This document shows, piece by piece, positions 27,334 through 36,171 of a stretch of 64,000 bases of DNA (its first letter is position 1; every line of letters begins with the position of its first letter). The notes beneath the pieces are model-generated. The model worked only from the letters and a program-made list of their open reading frames with translations. It was not told where the DNA came from and made no database searches. This stretch comes from Paenibacillus marchantiae (GTDB lineage: Bacteria > Bacillota > Bacilli > Paenibacillales > Paenibacillaceae): positions 620,001 through 684,000 of the forward strand of contig NZ_CP118270.1 of NCBI RefSeq assembly GCF_028771845.1, given 5' to 3'. Made by a program: the position numbers and the translations under genes.

Positions 27334-28971
27334 TTAATGCACAATGATGCTTAACGCATTCAACAAATCAGCCTGCTTCACCGGCTTGGTCAGGACCGCA
27401 TCGAAGACTTCCGCTTCATGTGGATCGATATGCATGCCATACGGGATCAGAACAATGACCGGTGAATCTGTAACCAAGCGCTTCAGCTTGTGTACAAAAT
27501 CCACAGCACCGCCCTCCAACAGTCCCATATCCACAACGGCCACATCAGGCTTAAAGCCCTCCTGAATCCAGTCGTACGCTTCGGTGGTAACTGAGGTCAT
27601 ATGCACATCCATCTCCCATCTGCGCATCAGGGAAGAGGCCCCTTGCAGAATGTCAGGGTCCTTCGCAAGCAGCACCTTTTTGCCCTTCAGTCGATGCTGA
27701 ATATTGGCAAGCTGAGGCAGTTCCCAATGTCTGCGGAGCGGCAGGCAGATCTCGAATTCTGTCTCCTTGTCTCCCATGCCATGCACCTGAATACGGCCGT
27801 TCATTAGGATGGCAAGATTCTGGCTGACCGCCAAACCGAGATTGGTTCCTACCAGCTTCTGTGTACTTATATTTCCATCCAAATTGTTAAATGATCTAAG
27901 CTTATTGTCCGAAGACAACATACGTCCGGTGTACTTCACATGGAGTTGAAGCGTACCCGCCTCCTCTGCATCTCCACCAGCTACGGTTGCCGTAACCAAT
28001 ACCGAACCTGTCCGTGTTGAATCTAGAGCATACTGAATGACATGGGCCAATAGTTGCCCGATCTTGATCTCATCCCCGACGAAAACCTGGGACACATTCA
28101 GATCAAGGTTCAATCCCAGCTCAATGTTCTTGCTCAGCGCCAGTCCTGCATAGAGATAAACGGTATTCTCAATCGTGGCTACCAGATCAAATGGATCATC
28201 GTGTACAACCGTTTTGCCTGCGTCATTGACGTTAAAACTCATCATATTATTCAGCAGGGAGAGCAGAATGTTACCGCTGGTTTCAATCATATTCACATAT
28301 TCTGCCTGCTCGTCCGACATATCTGGTGTACGCATCAGATCCGTTAATCCCAGAATGCCGTTCAGCGGATTACGTATTTCGTGGCTCATCAGCGACAGCA
28401 TCTGCGTCTTGGTCATTGCCTCAGACTCCGCACGTTCCTTCTCTGCCTGCAACTGCTCTTGTAGTTGCTCCGAATCACTCAACTTCTGTTCCTGAACTTG
28501 CAGCGTATCTTCCAGATCCACAACATATCCGAGAAAAACGGCCATGGCTTGCAGTGTTTTCATATCCGTTTCACTGATCACATAATCAGGGTCATCCATC
28601 AGACAGATCGTGCCGAACGTTTCCCCGGATCTCCTCATAATGGGAATCCCCACAAAGAAACGATTGCCCAGTCCGCTTGTTACGTCCATTGATTTCGTAA
28701 GGGGATGTTCACATGTATCCGTGATGATCAGACTGCTGCCCTTATCTCTTAAGACCAGGCTGCAATATGACGCTTCAAATGGAAGTTCACTACCTTTGGC
28801 GATCAACTCTTCCTCGCGGTTAAAAGCTTCCATAATAACATTCGTCACGCCATCATTCGTGGCAACGAAAATGGTGTTCACCTTTAATATACCGCTTAAT
28901 ACATCTACAATATGGGATGCGGCTTCCTGTATATTTTCATAGAAGCCCCTTGTAATGCCTAACGTTCCCAT
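27334..28971 (-). CDS. GAF-domain hybrid histidine kinase with degenerate ATPase and receiver domains
   Basis: Cytoplasmic protein of 545 residues: GAF domain (about 5-150), coiled coil (152-186), dimerisation helix with intact H197 in SLMSHEIRNPLNGILG, ATPase-like domain (about 265-412) and a C-terminal receiver (about 430-545). The ATPase N-box reads HVIQYALDST, where both expected Asn are missing, and the G1 box is YTGRMLSS rather than DTGxG; only the G2-like GTNLGLAVS remains. The receiver keeps D481 and TKP but has AKD at the acidic pocket and LIP where LTA is expected. It may be a non-catalytic signalling scaffold. ATG follows AGAGGGGTGAATC. Confidence 0.85.
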   Translation of the reverse strand: MGTLGITRGFYENIQEAASHIVDVLSGILKVNTIFVATNDGVTNVIMEAFNREEELIAKGSELPFEASYCSLVLRDKGSSLIITDTCEHPLTKSMDVTSGLGNRFFVGIPIMRRSGETFGTICLMDDPDYVISETDMKTLQAMAVFLGYVVDLEDTLQVQEQKLSDSEQLQEQLQAEKERAESEAMTKTQMLSLMSHEIRNPLNGILGLTDLMRTPDMSDEQAEYVNMIETSGNILLSLLNNMMSFNVNDAGKTVVHDDPFDLVATIENTVYLYAGLALSKNIELGLNLDLNVSQVFVGDEIKIGQLLAHVIQYALDSTRTGSVLVTATVAGGDAEEAGTLQLHVKYTGRMLSSDNKLRSFNNLDGNISTQKLVGTNLGLAVSQNLAILMNGRIQVHGMGDKETEFEICLPLRRHWELPQLANIQHRLKGKKVLLAKDPDILQGASSLMRRWEMDVHMTSVTTEAYDWIQEGFKPDVAVVDMGLLEGGAVDFVHKLKRLVTDSPVIVLIPYGMHIDPHEAEVFDAVLTKPVKQADLLNALSIIVH

Positions 28972-29217
28972 GATTCACCCCTCTTGTTTTAGCTGCACTT
29001 CAAATCCGTATCCCACAGTATGATTCAATCGATTAACGAGGGATCAAATGTTCCAAAACAGCTGTCACAAACTATTCATATATGAAGTTTTCTATCCTTT
29101 TTTCAAGCATCGTCAACTGAACTTGCACGGTAAATAGAAATTATACGCTTACCCTCCAGCTTTGAAAACATTTATCATTCAGGGCTATAAATCATGACAG
29201 TTGATCAGCCTCTCCCA

Positions 29218-29260
29218 TGTGATCATTATCACACCTAAATAACAATATATAGTTTATAAA
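29218..29260 (+). promoter_or_regulatory. Fnr box and -10 of nrdDG
   Basis: TGTGATCATTATCACA (29218-29233) matches the Fnr/Crp consensus TGTGANNNNNNTCACA exactly. A TATAAA hexamer at 29255-29260 predicts a start near 29267, which puts the box centre at -41.5, the classic activator position. The rest of the 374-base gap shows nothing else. Confidence 0.8.
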
Positions 29261-29345
29261 TGGATAAAGAAACTCTACATGTAGTGTTCAATGAATGGAC
29301 ATTATCCCTATACAATTTCAATTTCATTATTTAGGAGGAACTGAT

Positions 29346-31307
29346 ATGAACATGCTTGAGTATGCCTCTCCACCGGCATCTGATCTTCTATCTGACCTGG
29401 GAAGACGAATTATTGGTGCTGAAGATGCCGATACGCTGAGGGAGAATGCCAATCTGAACGGAGACTCGTTCAGCGGCAAGATGAGCAGGCTCGGTTCGGA
29501 GACCGCCAAGTGGCATGCTCTGCGTCATGTGCTGCCTAAGGAACTCGCTCTAGCTGTGGAGAACGGCGATCTGTATGTACACGATCTGGATCAGTATGCC
29601 CTTGGAACGACCAACTGTATCTTTATTCCGTTTGACCGACTGCTGGCCTCCGGATTCAATACCGGCAACGGTTCGGTTCGTACACCACAGACAATCATGT
29701 CTGCCATGGCACTGGTGGCCATTATTTTTCAATCCCAGCAAAACAGCCAGTACGGCGGTGTATCCGCCAATAAAATCGACTGGGATCTCGCACCTTATGT
29801 GAAGCGTTCGTTCCGTAAGCATTATCGGAAGGGGCAACGGCTGTTTGGGGAGATTGCCCCAATTGAGGATGAGCAACTGCATCTGGATAGCGATGAAGCA
29901 AAGGAGAAGTGTCCTCGAGCCTTTGCCTTTGCCTGTGAAGAAACGGAACTGGAGACCGAACAGGCTGCCGAATCTCTGATCCATAATTTGAACACCATGA
30001 GCAGTCGTGCTGGGGGACAGATTCCGTTCACTTCGCTGAACTACGGGCTGTGCACTTCAGCCGAAGGTCGACTCGTGTCCCGGTCGTTGCTGGAAGCGAC
30101 CATTCGTGGACTCGGTAATGGAGAAACGCCCGTGTTCCCACAACATATTTTCCAGTGCAAGCAAGGAATTAACCAAGCTCAGAAAGATCCGAATTACGAC
30201 TTGTTCCGGCTTGCTGTGACCTGCTCCTCACGGCGCATGTATCCGAACTTTGTCAATGTGGATGCTTCCTTCAACCTGCCCTATTATCAACCGGAAGATC
30301 CCGATACGATCATTGCGACGATGGGATGCCGGACACGCACACTGGCTGATCGCTTCGGACGCAATCGTCAGAGCGGCAAAGGCAATCTGTCCTTTAACAC
30401 CATCAATCTGGTCAAGCTCGGCATTCGATATGGGATCTGCCAGGGAGCAAGAGCCATCGCTGACCGGGCTGGCTTCTATACGGCGCTGGAATCGGTCATG
30501 CACAATGCTACGGATGGACTGCTGCACCGGTATCGAATTCAGATGAACCAGCCTGCCAAAGCATCGGACTTCATGATGCGGGAAGGAGTATGGGAAGGTG
30601 GTGAACAATTGGCTCCGACTGAACCGGTCGCCGATCTGTTGAAACATGGTACGTTATCCCTTGGTTTTATCGGACTTGCTGAATGTATGACCGCTCTATA
30701 TGGCCGTCACCATGGACAAGACCTCCATGTACATCGAGAAGCCTTGAATATCATTCATACGATGAGAGAATTCTGTGACCGGATGAGTGAGCAGCATAAC
30801 CTGAATATCACCTTGTTCGCTACGCCCGCCGAGGGACTGTCCGGCAAATTCACCAAGATTGATCGTGAGCGATACGGCAGCATCGCGGGGGTCAATGACC
30901 GGGAATACTACACCAATTCATTTCACATTCCGGTCTATCATTCCCTTCCTGCCTATCGCAAGATTGAATTGGAAGCTCCCTTCCACTCACTATGTAATGC
31001 CGGAGCGATCTCTTATGTCGAACTCGACGGGAACGTAAGGGCCAATACCGCCGCTTTCCAACGAATCGTGCAATACGCGCTGGCCCAGGACATCGGGTAT
31101 TTCTCCATTAATCATCCGATTGACCGCTGTCCGTCCTGTGGCTATGAGGGCGTTATTGGAGATGTATGTCCCGGATGTGAGGCTCATGAAAACCACGTGC
31201 ATTTCCAGCGGCTGCGCCGGGTGACGGGATATCTGACCGGTGACTATAAAGTGCGCTTCAATGGGGCGAAGCAGGCCGAAGTGAGAGACCGGGTGAAACA
31301 TCGGTGA
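29346..31307 (+). CDS. nrdD: Anaerobic (class III) ribonucleoside-triphosphate reductase
   Basis: Glycyl-radical enzyme of 653 residues that makes dNTPs without oxygen. It begins ENANLNGDSFSGKM, continues with the active-site region GTTNCIFIPF, and ends with a zinc hook CPSCGYEG...CPGC and the radical site RVTGYL (Gly about 628) before FNGAKQAEVRDRVKHR. The usual N-terminal ATP-cone of about 90 residues is missing. ATG at 29346 follows TTAGGAGGAACTGAT. nrdG overlaps its stop, and an Fnr box lies upstream. Confidence 0.95.
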   Translation: MNMLEYASPPASDLLSDLGRRIIGAEDADTLRENANLNGDSFSGKMSRLGSETAKWHALRHVLPKELALAVENGDLYVHDLDQYALGTTNCIFIPFDRLLASGFNTGNGSVRTPQTIMSAMALVAIIFQSQQNSQYGGVSANKIDWDLAPYVKRSFRKHYRKGQRLFGEIAPIEDEQLHLDSDEAKEKCPRAFAFACEETELETEQAAESLIHNLNTMSSRAGGQIPFTSLNYGLCTSAEGRLVSRSLLEATIRGLGNGETPVFPQHIFQCKQGINQAQKDPNYDLFRLAVTCSSRRMYPNFVNVDASFNLPYYQPEDPDTIIATMGCRTRTLADRFGRNRQSGKGNLSFNTINLVKLGIRYGICQGARAIADRAGFYTALESVMHNATDGLLHRYRIQMNQPAKASDFMMREGVWEGGEQLAPTEPVADLLKHGTLSLGFIGLAECMTALYGRHHGQDLHVHREALNIIHTMREFCDRMSEQHNLNITLFATPAEGLSGKFTKIDRERYGSIAGVNDREYYTNSFHIPVYHSLPAYRKIELEAPFHSLCNAGAISYVELDGNVRANTAAFQRIVQYALAQDIGYFSINHPIDRCPSCGYEGVIGDVCPGCEAHENHVHFQRLRRVTGYLTGDYKVRFNGAKQAEVRDRVKHR

Positions 31308-31813
31308 ATCTGTATGGTTACATTCCGGAATCGGTGAATGAGGGGCCTGGCCTGCGTGCCGTGTTGTTCATCAGCGGATGCCGTCATGCCTGTCCGGGCT
31401 GCTTTAGCCCCGGCTCATGGAACTTCCGTGCAGGCGAACCATTTACGGAGGAGCGGCAGCAGCAGATTTTGCATGAGGTAACCTCTCATCCCTTGCTGGA
31501 AGGGGTAACGTTATGCGGAGGTGATCCTTTTTTCTCTGCGGCAGAATGCGCATCCTGGGTTCGGCAGCTTCGGGCTGCACGACCTGATCTGACTGTATGG
31601 GCATACACGGGGTTTGTGTATGAGGAATTGATTACAGACCCGTCACGGGCGGAGTTATCCCAGCTATGCGACGTCATTATCGATGGGCCTTATATCGCAG
31701 CTGAACGTGATGTGTCTCTTCCTTTTCGTGGCAGTCGTAATCAGCGCATCGTTAATGTGGGTGCAACAATGGCAGGCCGGACAATCGTTACCATGCAGTT
31801 AGATGCATGGTAA
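31304..31813 (+). CDS. nrdG: Anaerobic ribonucleotide reductase activase (radical SAM)
   Basis: Radical-SAM activase of 169 residues that generates the glycyl radical on NrdD. The cluster motif CRHACPGC lies at about 26-33, and LCGGDPFFSA is the SAM-binding GGE/GGD strand. The GTG start overlaps the nrdD stop (GTGA). The terminator hairpin includes its last codons and stop. Confidence 0.95.
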   Translation: MNLYGYIPESVNEGPGLRAVLFISGCRHACPGCFSPGSWNFRAGEPFTEERQQQILHEVTSHPLLEGVTLCGGDPFFSAAECASWVRQLRAARPDLTVWAYTGFVYEELITDPSRAELSQLCDVIIDGPYIAAERDVSLPFRGSRNQRIVNVGATMAGRTIVTMQLDAW

Positions 31814-31823
31814 CGATTTTTTT
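31784..31823 (+). terminator. Terminator of nrdDG, overlapping the end of nrdG
   Basis: ATCGTTACCATGCA and TGCATGGTAACGAT form a perfect 14-base stem with a six-base loop followed by T7. The last codons of nrdG lie in the stem. Confidence 0.93.
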
Positions 31824-32081
31824 ATTTGAGGGGGATCAAGCACAGCGTGGGCGATGATATGGTTCATTTTAAGGAGTCAAATCTGCCAATATATCTAGGA
31901 TTCATAGAGCAATATTTTATTTCCGATCGGATTAATGATATATGTTGCAAGCCCTTAGGTTATCGTCTATGATTGGTAGCATAAGAGCAAGTATACGACG
32001 ATTGCATCATGATACAATCTATCATCTATGCTTGGTCGCCAATTTCATAGCCAGAGATGTGTACGCACATTTCTGCACACG

Positions 32082-32256
32082 GAAACAGGTGCCTACCGCG
32101 CTACATGCGTGGTCAGGCTTAAAAGGGAAGCACGGTGTAAATCCGTCGCGGTCCCGCCACTGTATACGGGGAGTCTGTGCATATAATCCACTGGTGTAAC
32201 CACCGGGAAGGAATGCATATGACCATGATCCGCAAGCCAGGAGACCTGCCTGTTTC
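32082..32256 (+). ncRNA. Cobalamin riboswitch upstream of metE
   Basis: The conserved B12-box elements are in order: GAAACAGGTGCC (P1 left arm), AAAAGGGAAGCACGGTGTAA, then AATCCGTCGCGGTCCCGCC, CACTGTATACGGGGAG, GGGAAGG and AAGCCAGGAGACCTGCC, closing with CCTGTTTC. In front of the B12-independent enzyme MetE the known logic is repression when B12 is present. The 268 bases between nrdG and this element hold no gene I can support. Confidence 0.95.
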
Positions 32257-32486
32257 GACAGCATCGCATGACCTACGGAAGATAGGAAGGTGTTAGAGCA
32301 ACCGCTACAACTACTTATAGCAGGTGTTCTTTCCCATTCTATCTTTGTGCACAGTCGTCATTCATGATGCCTGTTTCTCGGGGTATGGAATCGGAAGGAA
32401 TGCCTTTTTTTGATGCTTTCAAAAGAAACACACCACAATAGCTTCAACTTGATGAGTTACCTATTATAAATGAGGAGGAATTTTAC
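32257..32486 (+). promoter_or_regulatory. Leader between riboswitch and metE, presumed expression platform
   Basis: AAGATAG (about 32279) can pair with CTATCTT (about 32339), and a weak GGTAT/ATGCC stem is followed by TTTTTTT near 32405. One of these may be the B12-dependent terminator or anti-terminator. The metE ribosome site GAGGAGG lies at the end. I cannot fold it reliably by eye. Confidence 0.45.
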
Positions 32487-34835
32487 ATGTCGCAATCACA
32501 GCAACAACAGCCACAAGTACTGACAGGCAACCTTGGTTACCCCCGTATCGGTGCGGGACGCGAATGGAAAAAAGCACTGGAGTCCTTCTGGGCTGGCCGA
32601 ATCGATGAATCTACGCTTCATCAGGAGCTGACCACACTTCGGTTGCAGGATCTGAAGAAACAGCAGGCACAGCAGCTCGATCTGATTCCTGTGGGCGACT
32701 TCTCCTACTATGATCATATTCTTGACGTATCGGCGATGTTTGGCGTCGTTCCTGAGCGCTTTAACCATGCAGGCGGACCGGTATCCGTTTCTACTTATTA
32801 CGCCATGGCCCGGGGTAATGATCAGGCAACAGCCTGTGAGATGACCAAGTGGCTGAACACCAACTATCACTACATCGTTCCTGAGATTAATAATGATACT
32901 GCATTTGCATTGCTTGAAAATAAACCCCTTGCCGCCTATCGCGAAGCGAAGCAAGAGCTTGGGCTGGAAGGTAAACCGGTCGTAGTCGGTCCGTACTCGT
33001 ATGTACGTTTCGCCAAAGGCTATGACGCGGAACGCTTCGCAGAGATCGTCACACGCCTCGTTCCCGTATACGCCCAGCTTCTGTCTGAGCTTCAAGCAGA
33101 AGGCGTACAGTGGGTACAGATCGACGAGCCTGCTCTGACGCTGGCTGTCTCTTCCGAAGATGAAGCCTTGCTGCAACAGGTGTATGCTGCCTTGGCACAA
33201 GCTGCACCGGAATTGAAGCTGCTGCTTCAAACGTACTTCGAATCGGTGGAAGCTTATCCGGTCGTGACAGCACTGCCTGTTGCCGGAATCGGCCTGGACC
33301 TGGTCCACGGCTATGAAGGCAACCTCGCCAGCCTGCGGGAGCATGGCTTCCCGCAGGATAAATGGTTGGGCGCCGGTGTCATCGACGGGCGCAACATCTG
33401 GCGTGCCGATCTCGCAGAGACGGCGAAGCTGCTGGAGCAGGTGGCTGAATTCGCAGTCGAAGGCAAGCTAATCATTCAGCCTTCCTGCAGCCTGTTGCAT
33501 GTACCGGTTACTGCCGCTCAGGAGAGCGCGCTTGATCCGGTACTGCGCAATGCCCTGGCCTTTGCCGACGAGAAGCTGGAGGAAATAGCGACGCTCGGCA
33601 CGTTGTTGTCCGGCGGTGCAAAGCAGGCGGACCAAGCAGCGGCTTTGGCTGAAGCCAGCCGCCGCGCCCAGGCAAGCACCGAAGCGGTGCGCCTGCTGAG
33701 CGAGTCCGAATCACGGACACGCCTGAGTGGTGCGCCTGCAGGGGTGCACGCTGACGAGCAGTTGCTCCGCAACGCGTCATTCCAGGAGCGACGCGAATTG
33801 CAGCAGCAAAAATGGTCGCTCCCGCTGCTGCCAACAACAACCATTGGCAGCTTCCCGCAAACAGCAGACGTGCGCAAAGCACGTGCACTCTTCCGTAAAG
33901 GGGAATGGAATGCGGAGCAATATGATGCCTATGTACGTGAACAGATCCAAGAATGGATTACTATCCAGGAGGAAATTGGTCTGGATGTGCTGGTACACGG
34001 TGAGTTCGAACGTACCGATATGGTCGAGTTTTTCGGTGAGAAGCTGACCGGATTCGCCTTCACCAAAAATGGCTGGGTACAGTCCTACGGCTCACGCTGC
34101 GTGAAGCCACCTGTAATCTACGGAGATGTACTGTTCAATGAACCGATGACGGTGAAAGAAACAGCCTATGCACAGACACTGACCAGCAAACCGGTGAAAG
34201 GCATGCTAACAGGTCCGGTAACGATCCTGAACTGGTCCTTTGTCCGCTCGGATATTCCACGCAGTGAAGTATCCTACCAGATTGCTCGCGCCATTCGCGA
34301 CGAGGTTGAAGCGCTGGAGCAAGCAGGCATTGAGATGATTCAGGTCGATGAGCCAGCTCTGCGTGAAGGACTTCCGCTCAAACGGAGCAAATGGGATGAG
34401 TACCTGCAATGGGCCGTGGAATCCTTCCGTTTAGCTACCGCTACCGTAAAACCAACAACGCAGGTGCATACCCATATGTGCTACTGCGAGTTCGATGATA
34501 TTATTGAAGCCATCAGCGACCTGGATGCAGATGTGATCTCGATCGAAACATCCCGTAGCCATGGGGAACTGGTAGGCAGCTTCGAGCAGAATACGTATGA
34601 CAAAGGCATCGGACTCGGTGTATATGATATCCACAGTCCGCGTGTTCCAGGCAAGGACGAGATGTTGAATATGATTGAGCGTGCACTTCAAGTGCTGCCA
34701 GCAGATCTGTTCTGGGTAAACCCTGACTGCGGACTGAAAACACGTGGTAAAGCGGAAGTTGTAGATGCATTGAGCATCATGGTGGATGCTGCTCGTACAG
34801 CAAGAGAACGTGTAACCGCTGATTCCTCAATCTAA
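32487..34835 (+). CDS. metE: Cobalamin-independent methionine synthase
   Basis: Enzyme of 782 residues that transfers the methyl of methyltetrahydropteroyl-glutamate to homocysteine. It begins with NLGYPRIGAGREWKKALESFW and has the C-terminal catalytic barrel (about 440-775) with TTIGSFPQTADVRKAR, GEFERTDMVEFFGE and VQVDEPALRE-type segments, and zinc ligands in HTHMCYCEF and NPDCGLKTRG. ATG follows GAGGAGGAATTTTAC. The middle region (33.5-33.8 kb) is Ala-rich and has higher GC than its surroundings. Under a B12 riboswitch. Confidence 0.97.
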   Translation: MSQSQQQQPQVLTGNLGYPRIGAGREWKKALESFWAGRIDESTLHQELTTLRLQDLKKQQAQQLDLIPVGDFSYYDHILDVSAMFGVVPERFNHAGGPVSVSTYYAMARGNDQATACEMTKWLNTNYHYIVPEINNDTAFALLENKPLAAYREAKQELGLEGKPVVVGPYSYVRFAKGYDAERFAEIVTRLVPVYAQLLSELQAEGVQWVQIDEPALTLAVSSEDEALLQQVYAALAQAAPELKLLLQTYFESVEAYPVVTALPVAGIGLDLVHGYEGNLASLREHGFPQDKWLGAGVIDGRNIWRADLAETAKLLEQVAEFAVEGKLIIQPSCSLLHVPVTAAQESALDPVLRNALAFADEKLEEIATLGTLLSGGAKQADQAAALAEASRRAQASTEAVRLLSESESRTRLSGAPAGVHADEQLLRNASFQERRELQQQKWSLPLLPTTTIGSFPQTADVRKARALFRKGEWNAEQYDAYVREQIQEWITIQEEIGLDVLVHGEFERTDMVEFFGEKLTGFAFTKNGWVQSYGSRCVKPPVIYGDVLFNEPMTVKETAYAQTLTSKPVKGMLTGPVTILNWSFVRSDIPRSEVSYQIARAIRDEVEALEQAGIEMIQVDEPALREGLPLKRSKWDEYLQWAVESFRLATATVKPTTQVHTHMCYCEFDDIIEAISDLDADVISIETSRSHGELVGSFEQNTYDKGIGLGVYDIHSPRVPGKDEMLNMIERALQVLPADLFWVNPDCGLKTRGKAEVVDALSIMVDAARTARERVTADSSI

Positions 34836-34857
34836 ACAAAGCTTGAGAATGCAAATA

Positions 34858-34888
34858 AAAGCCTCCGAATTCCTTCGGAGGCTTTTTT
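34858..34888 (+). terminator. metE terminator
   Basis: GCCTCCGAA-TTCC-TTCGGAGGC is followed by TTTTTT. Its stem sequence is shared with the terminator at 36085-36114 as part of a duplicated segment. Confidence 0.93.
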
Positions 34889-34938
34889 CTTTTACTATCA
34901 TTCTATTTGTTTATCTGTCTAATATCTTTTTACCTGAC

Positions 34939-35017
34939 TTAATGAATCTCGAAATGGCTGACGCGTACTCCTGCGCCAGTTCAACGTGTCCTGCAAGTTA
35001 CCGTCCGGTACACCCGG
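34939..35017 (-). pseudogene. Relic of a second GH3 glycosidase 3' end
   Basis: On the minus strand the final codons (…RVSHFEIH and stop) of the GH3 gene at 36172 recur here almost unchanged. Upstream comes a gap of about 74 bases relative to that gene, then a second matching block (34975-35017 against 36292-36335) with a one-base deletion that breaks the frame. The match continues past the stop through the intergenic DNA to the terminator stem (34862-34938 against 36089-36171). The remaining DNA to the chemoreceptor gene shows no gene. Confidence 0.8.
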
Positions 35018-35199
35018 AACAACCATGCAGAAGCTAAAGGTATTTGAAACTGCAGCTAACTCTTCTAAAGAATCATATATTATCATTTCTCTCTATTTTA
35101 TTCCTTATTGCATGACGATATATGATATAGGCAGTTATTAAATAACAATTTAAAACAATCGTTTATCAGATCAGAAAATTGAGGAGATGGACCTTTCCA

Positions 35200-36039
35200 A
35201 TGGATATGATTCAATCACTAATCGCATGTATGCCCTTTTTTCGGGATACGATTCGCCAAGATGTAACCCTTTCCATTATTGACCGGGAGAAATTCCTGTA
35301 TTTTTCCGCAGGAGAGTCGTTAAAACAACTGGAGTTCAAAGCAGGTGATCCACTGCTCGAGCCTAATCGTGATTTTGCCGATCTGAAAGGCGGTACGGAC
35401 AAACAATTTGATCATTACCCGAAGGAGTTATTTGAAGTGCCGTTTGATGTCGCCTACCTTCCGATCAAAAATGAACAGGGCGAGGTCATCGCTATATTCA
35501 ACCTGCTCTATAGTATGGATGATCAGGATCAGCTGCAGCAGCTCATGAATGCTACCGAAAACCTGACCAACCAGTTGATTGACAGCGTTCAGCACGTAGC
35601 TGCACATTCGGAGGAGCTGAGCGCCACCACCGAAGAAATTCGCAACAACTCCAAACAAGCTGTACAGAAATCAGGCAACGTGACTCAGGTCGCCAGCTTC
35701 ATCCGTGAAATCTCGGAGCAAACGAATCTGCTCGGCCTGAATGCCGCCATCGAAGCTGCTCGTGTCGGTGAAGCAGGTGCAGGATTTGGCGTCGTCGCCA
35801 AGGAAATCCGCAAGCTGTCCGTAGATACAAAGGAAGCGACCACGCGTATTGAAGAGTCCCTCCTCTCCGTCCGCCAATCCATTCAGGGGATGGAGAATGA
35901 ACTTGGGGAGATTACCGCGAGTTCTCAGGAGCAAGCGGAACTGGTTAACAATTTTATGAGCACGATTGAGCAGTTGAATGCAACGAACCAACAATTGAAA
36001 CAATTTGTGCACAAACTGATTACATTTGACGGAAAGTAA
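35200..36039 (+). CDS. Soluble chemoreceptor-like signalling protein (YfmS-like)
   Basis: Protein of 279 residues with no membrane segment. The N-terminal ~115 residues form a small sensor domain ([44 protein letters not shown]). The rest is a short methyl-accepting chemotaxis coiled coil with the conserved tip [35 protein letters not shown]. It lacks HAMP and is far shorter than membrane receptors, like soluble YfmS of Bacillus. It should act on the CheA array from the cytoplasm. ATG at 35200 is used; the in-frame TTG seven codons earlier overlaps the GAGGAG ribosome site. Confidence 0.85.
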   Translation: MDMIQSLIACMPFFRDTIRQDVTLSIIDREKFLYFSAGESLKQLEFKAGDPLLEPNRDFADLKGGTDKQFDHYPKELFEVPFDVAYLPIKNEQGEVIAIFNLLYSMDDQDQLQQLMNATENLTNQLIDSVQHVAAHSEELSATTEEIRNNSKQAVQKSGNVTQVASFIREISEQTNLLGLNAAIEAARVGEAGAGFGVVAKEIRKLSVDTKEATTRIEESLLSVRQSIQGMENELGEITASSQEQAELVNNFMSTIEQLNATNQQLKQFVHKLITFDGK

Positions 36040-36084
36040 AAAGGAAAAAGAAACTCCTAACCCACTCAACCAAATGCACAAACA

Positions 36085-36114
36085 AAATCCTCCGAATCTC
36101 TTCGGAGGATTTTT
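36085..36114. terminator. Bidirectional terminator between chemoreceptor and GH3 genes
   Basis: AAAATCCTCCGAA-TCTC-TTCGGAGGATTTTT is a near-perfect palindrome with A and T runs on both sides. Confidence 0.93.
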
Positions 36115-36171
36115 CATTTACTATCATTCCATTTTGGTCATGGTCATCTTGCTAATGTTATTCTATCCGAC

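Noticed and set aside
32496-33344. Minus-strand open frame of 282 codons opposite metE
   Set aside because: Fully inside metE in the opposite strand, rich in Cys/His/Gln without a fold; a shadow.
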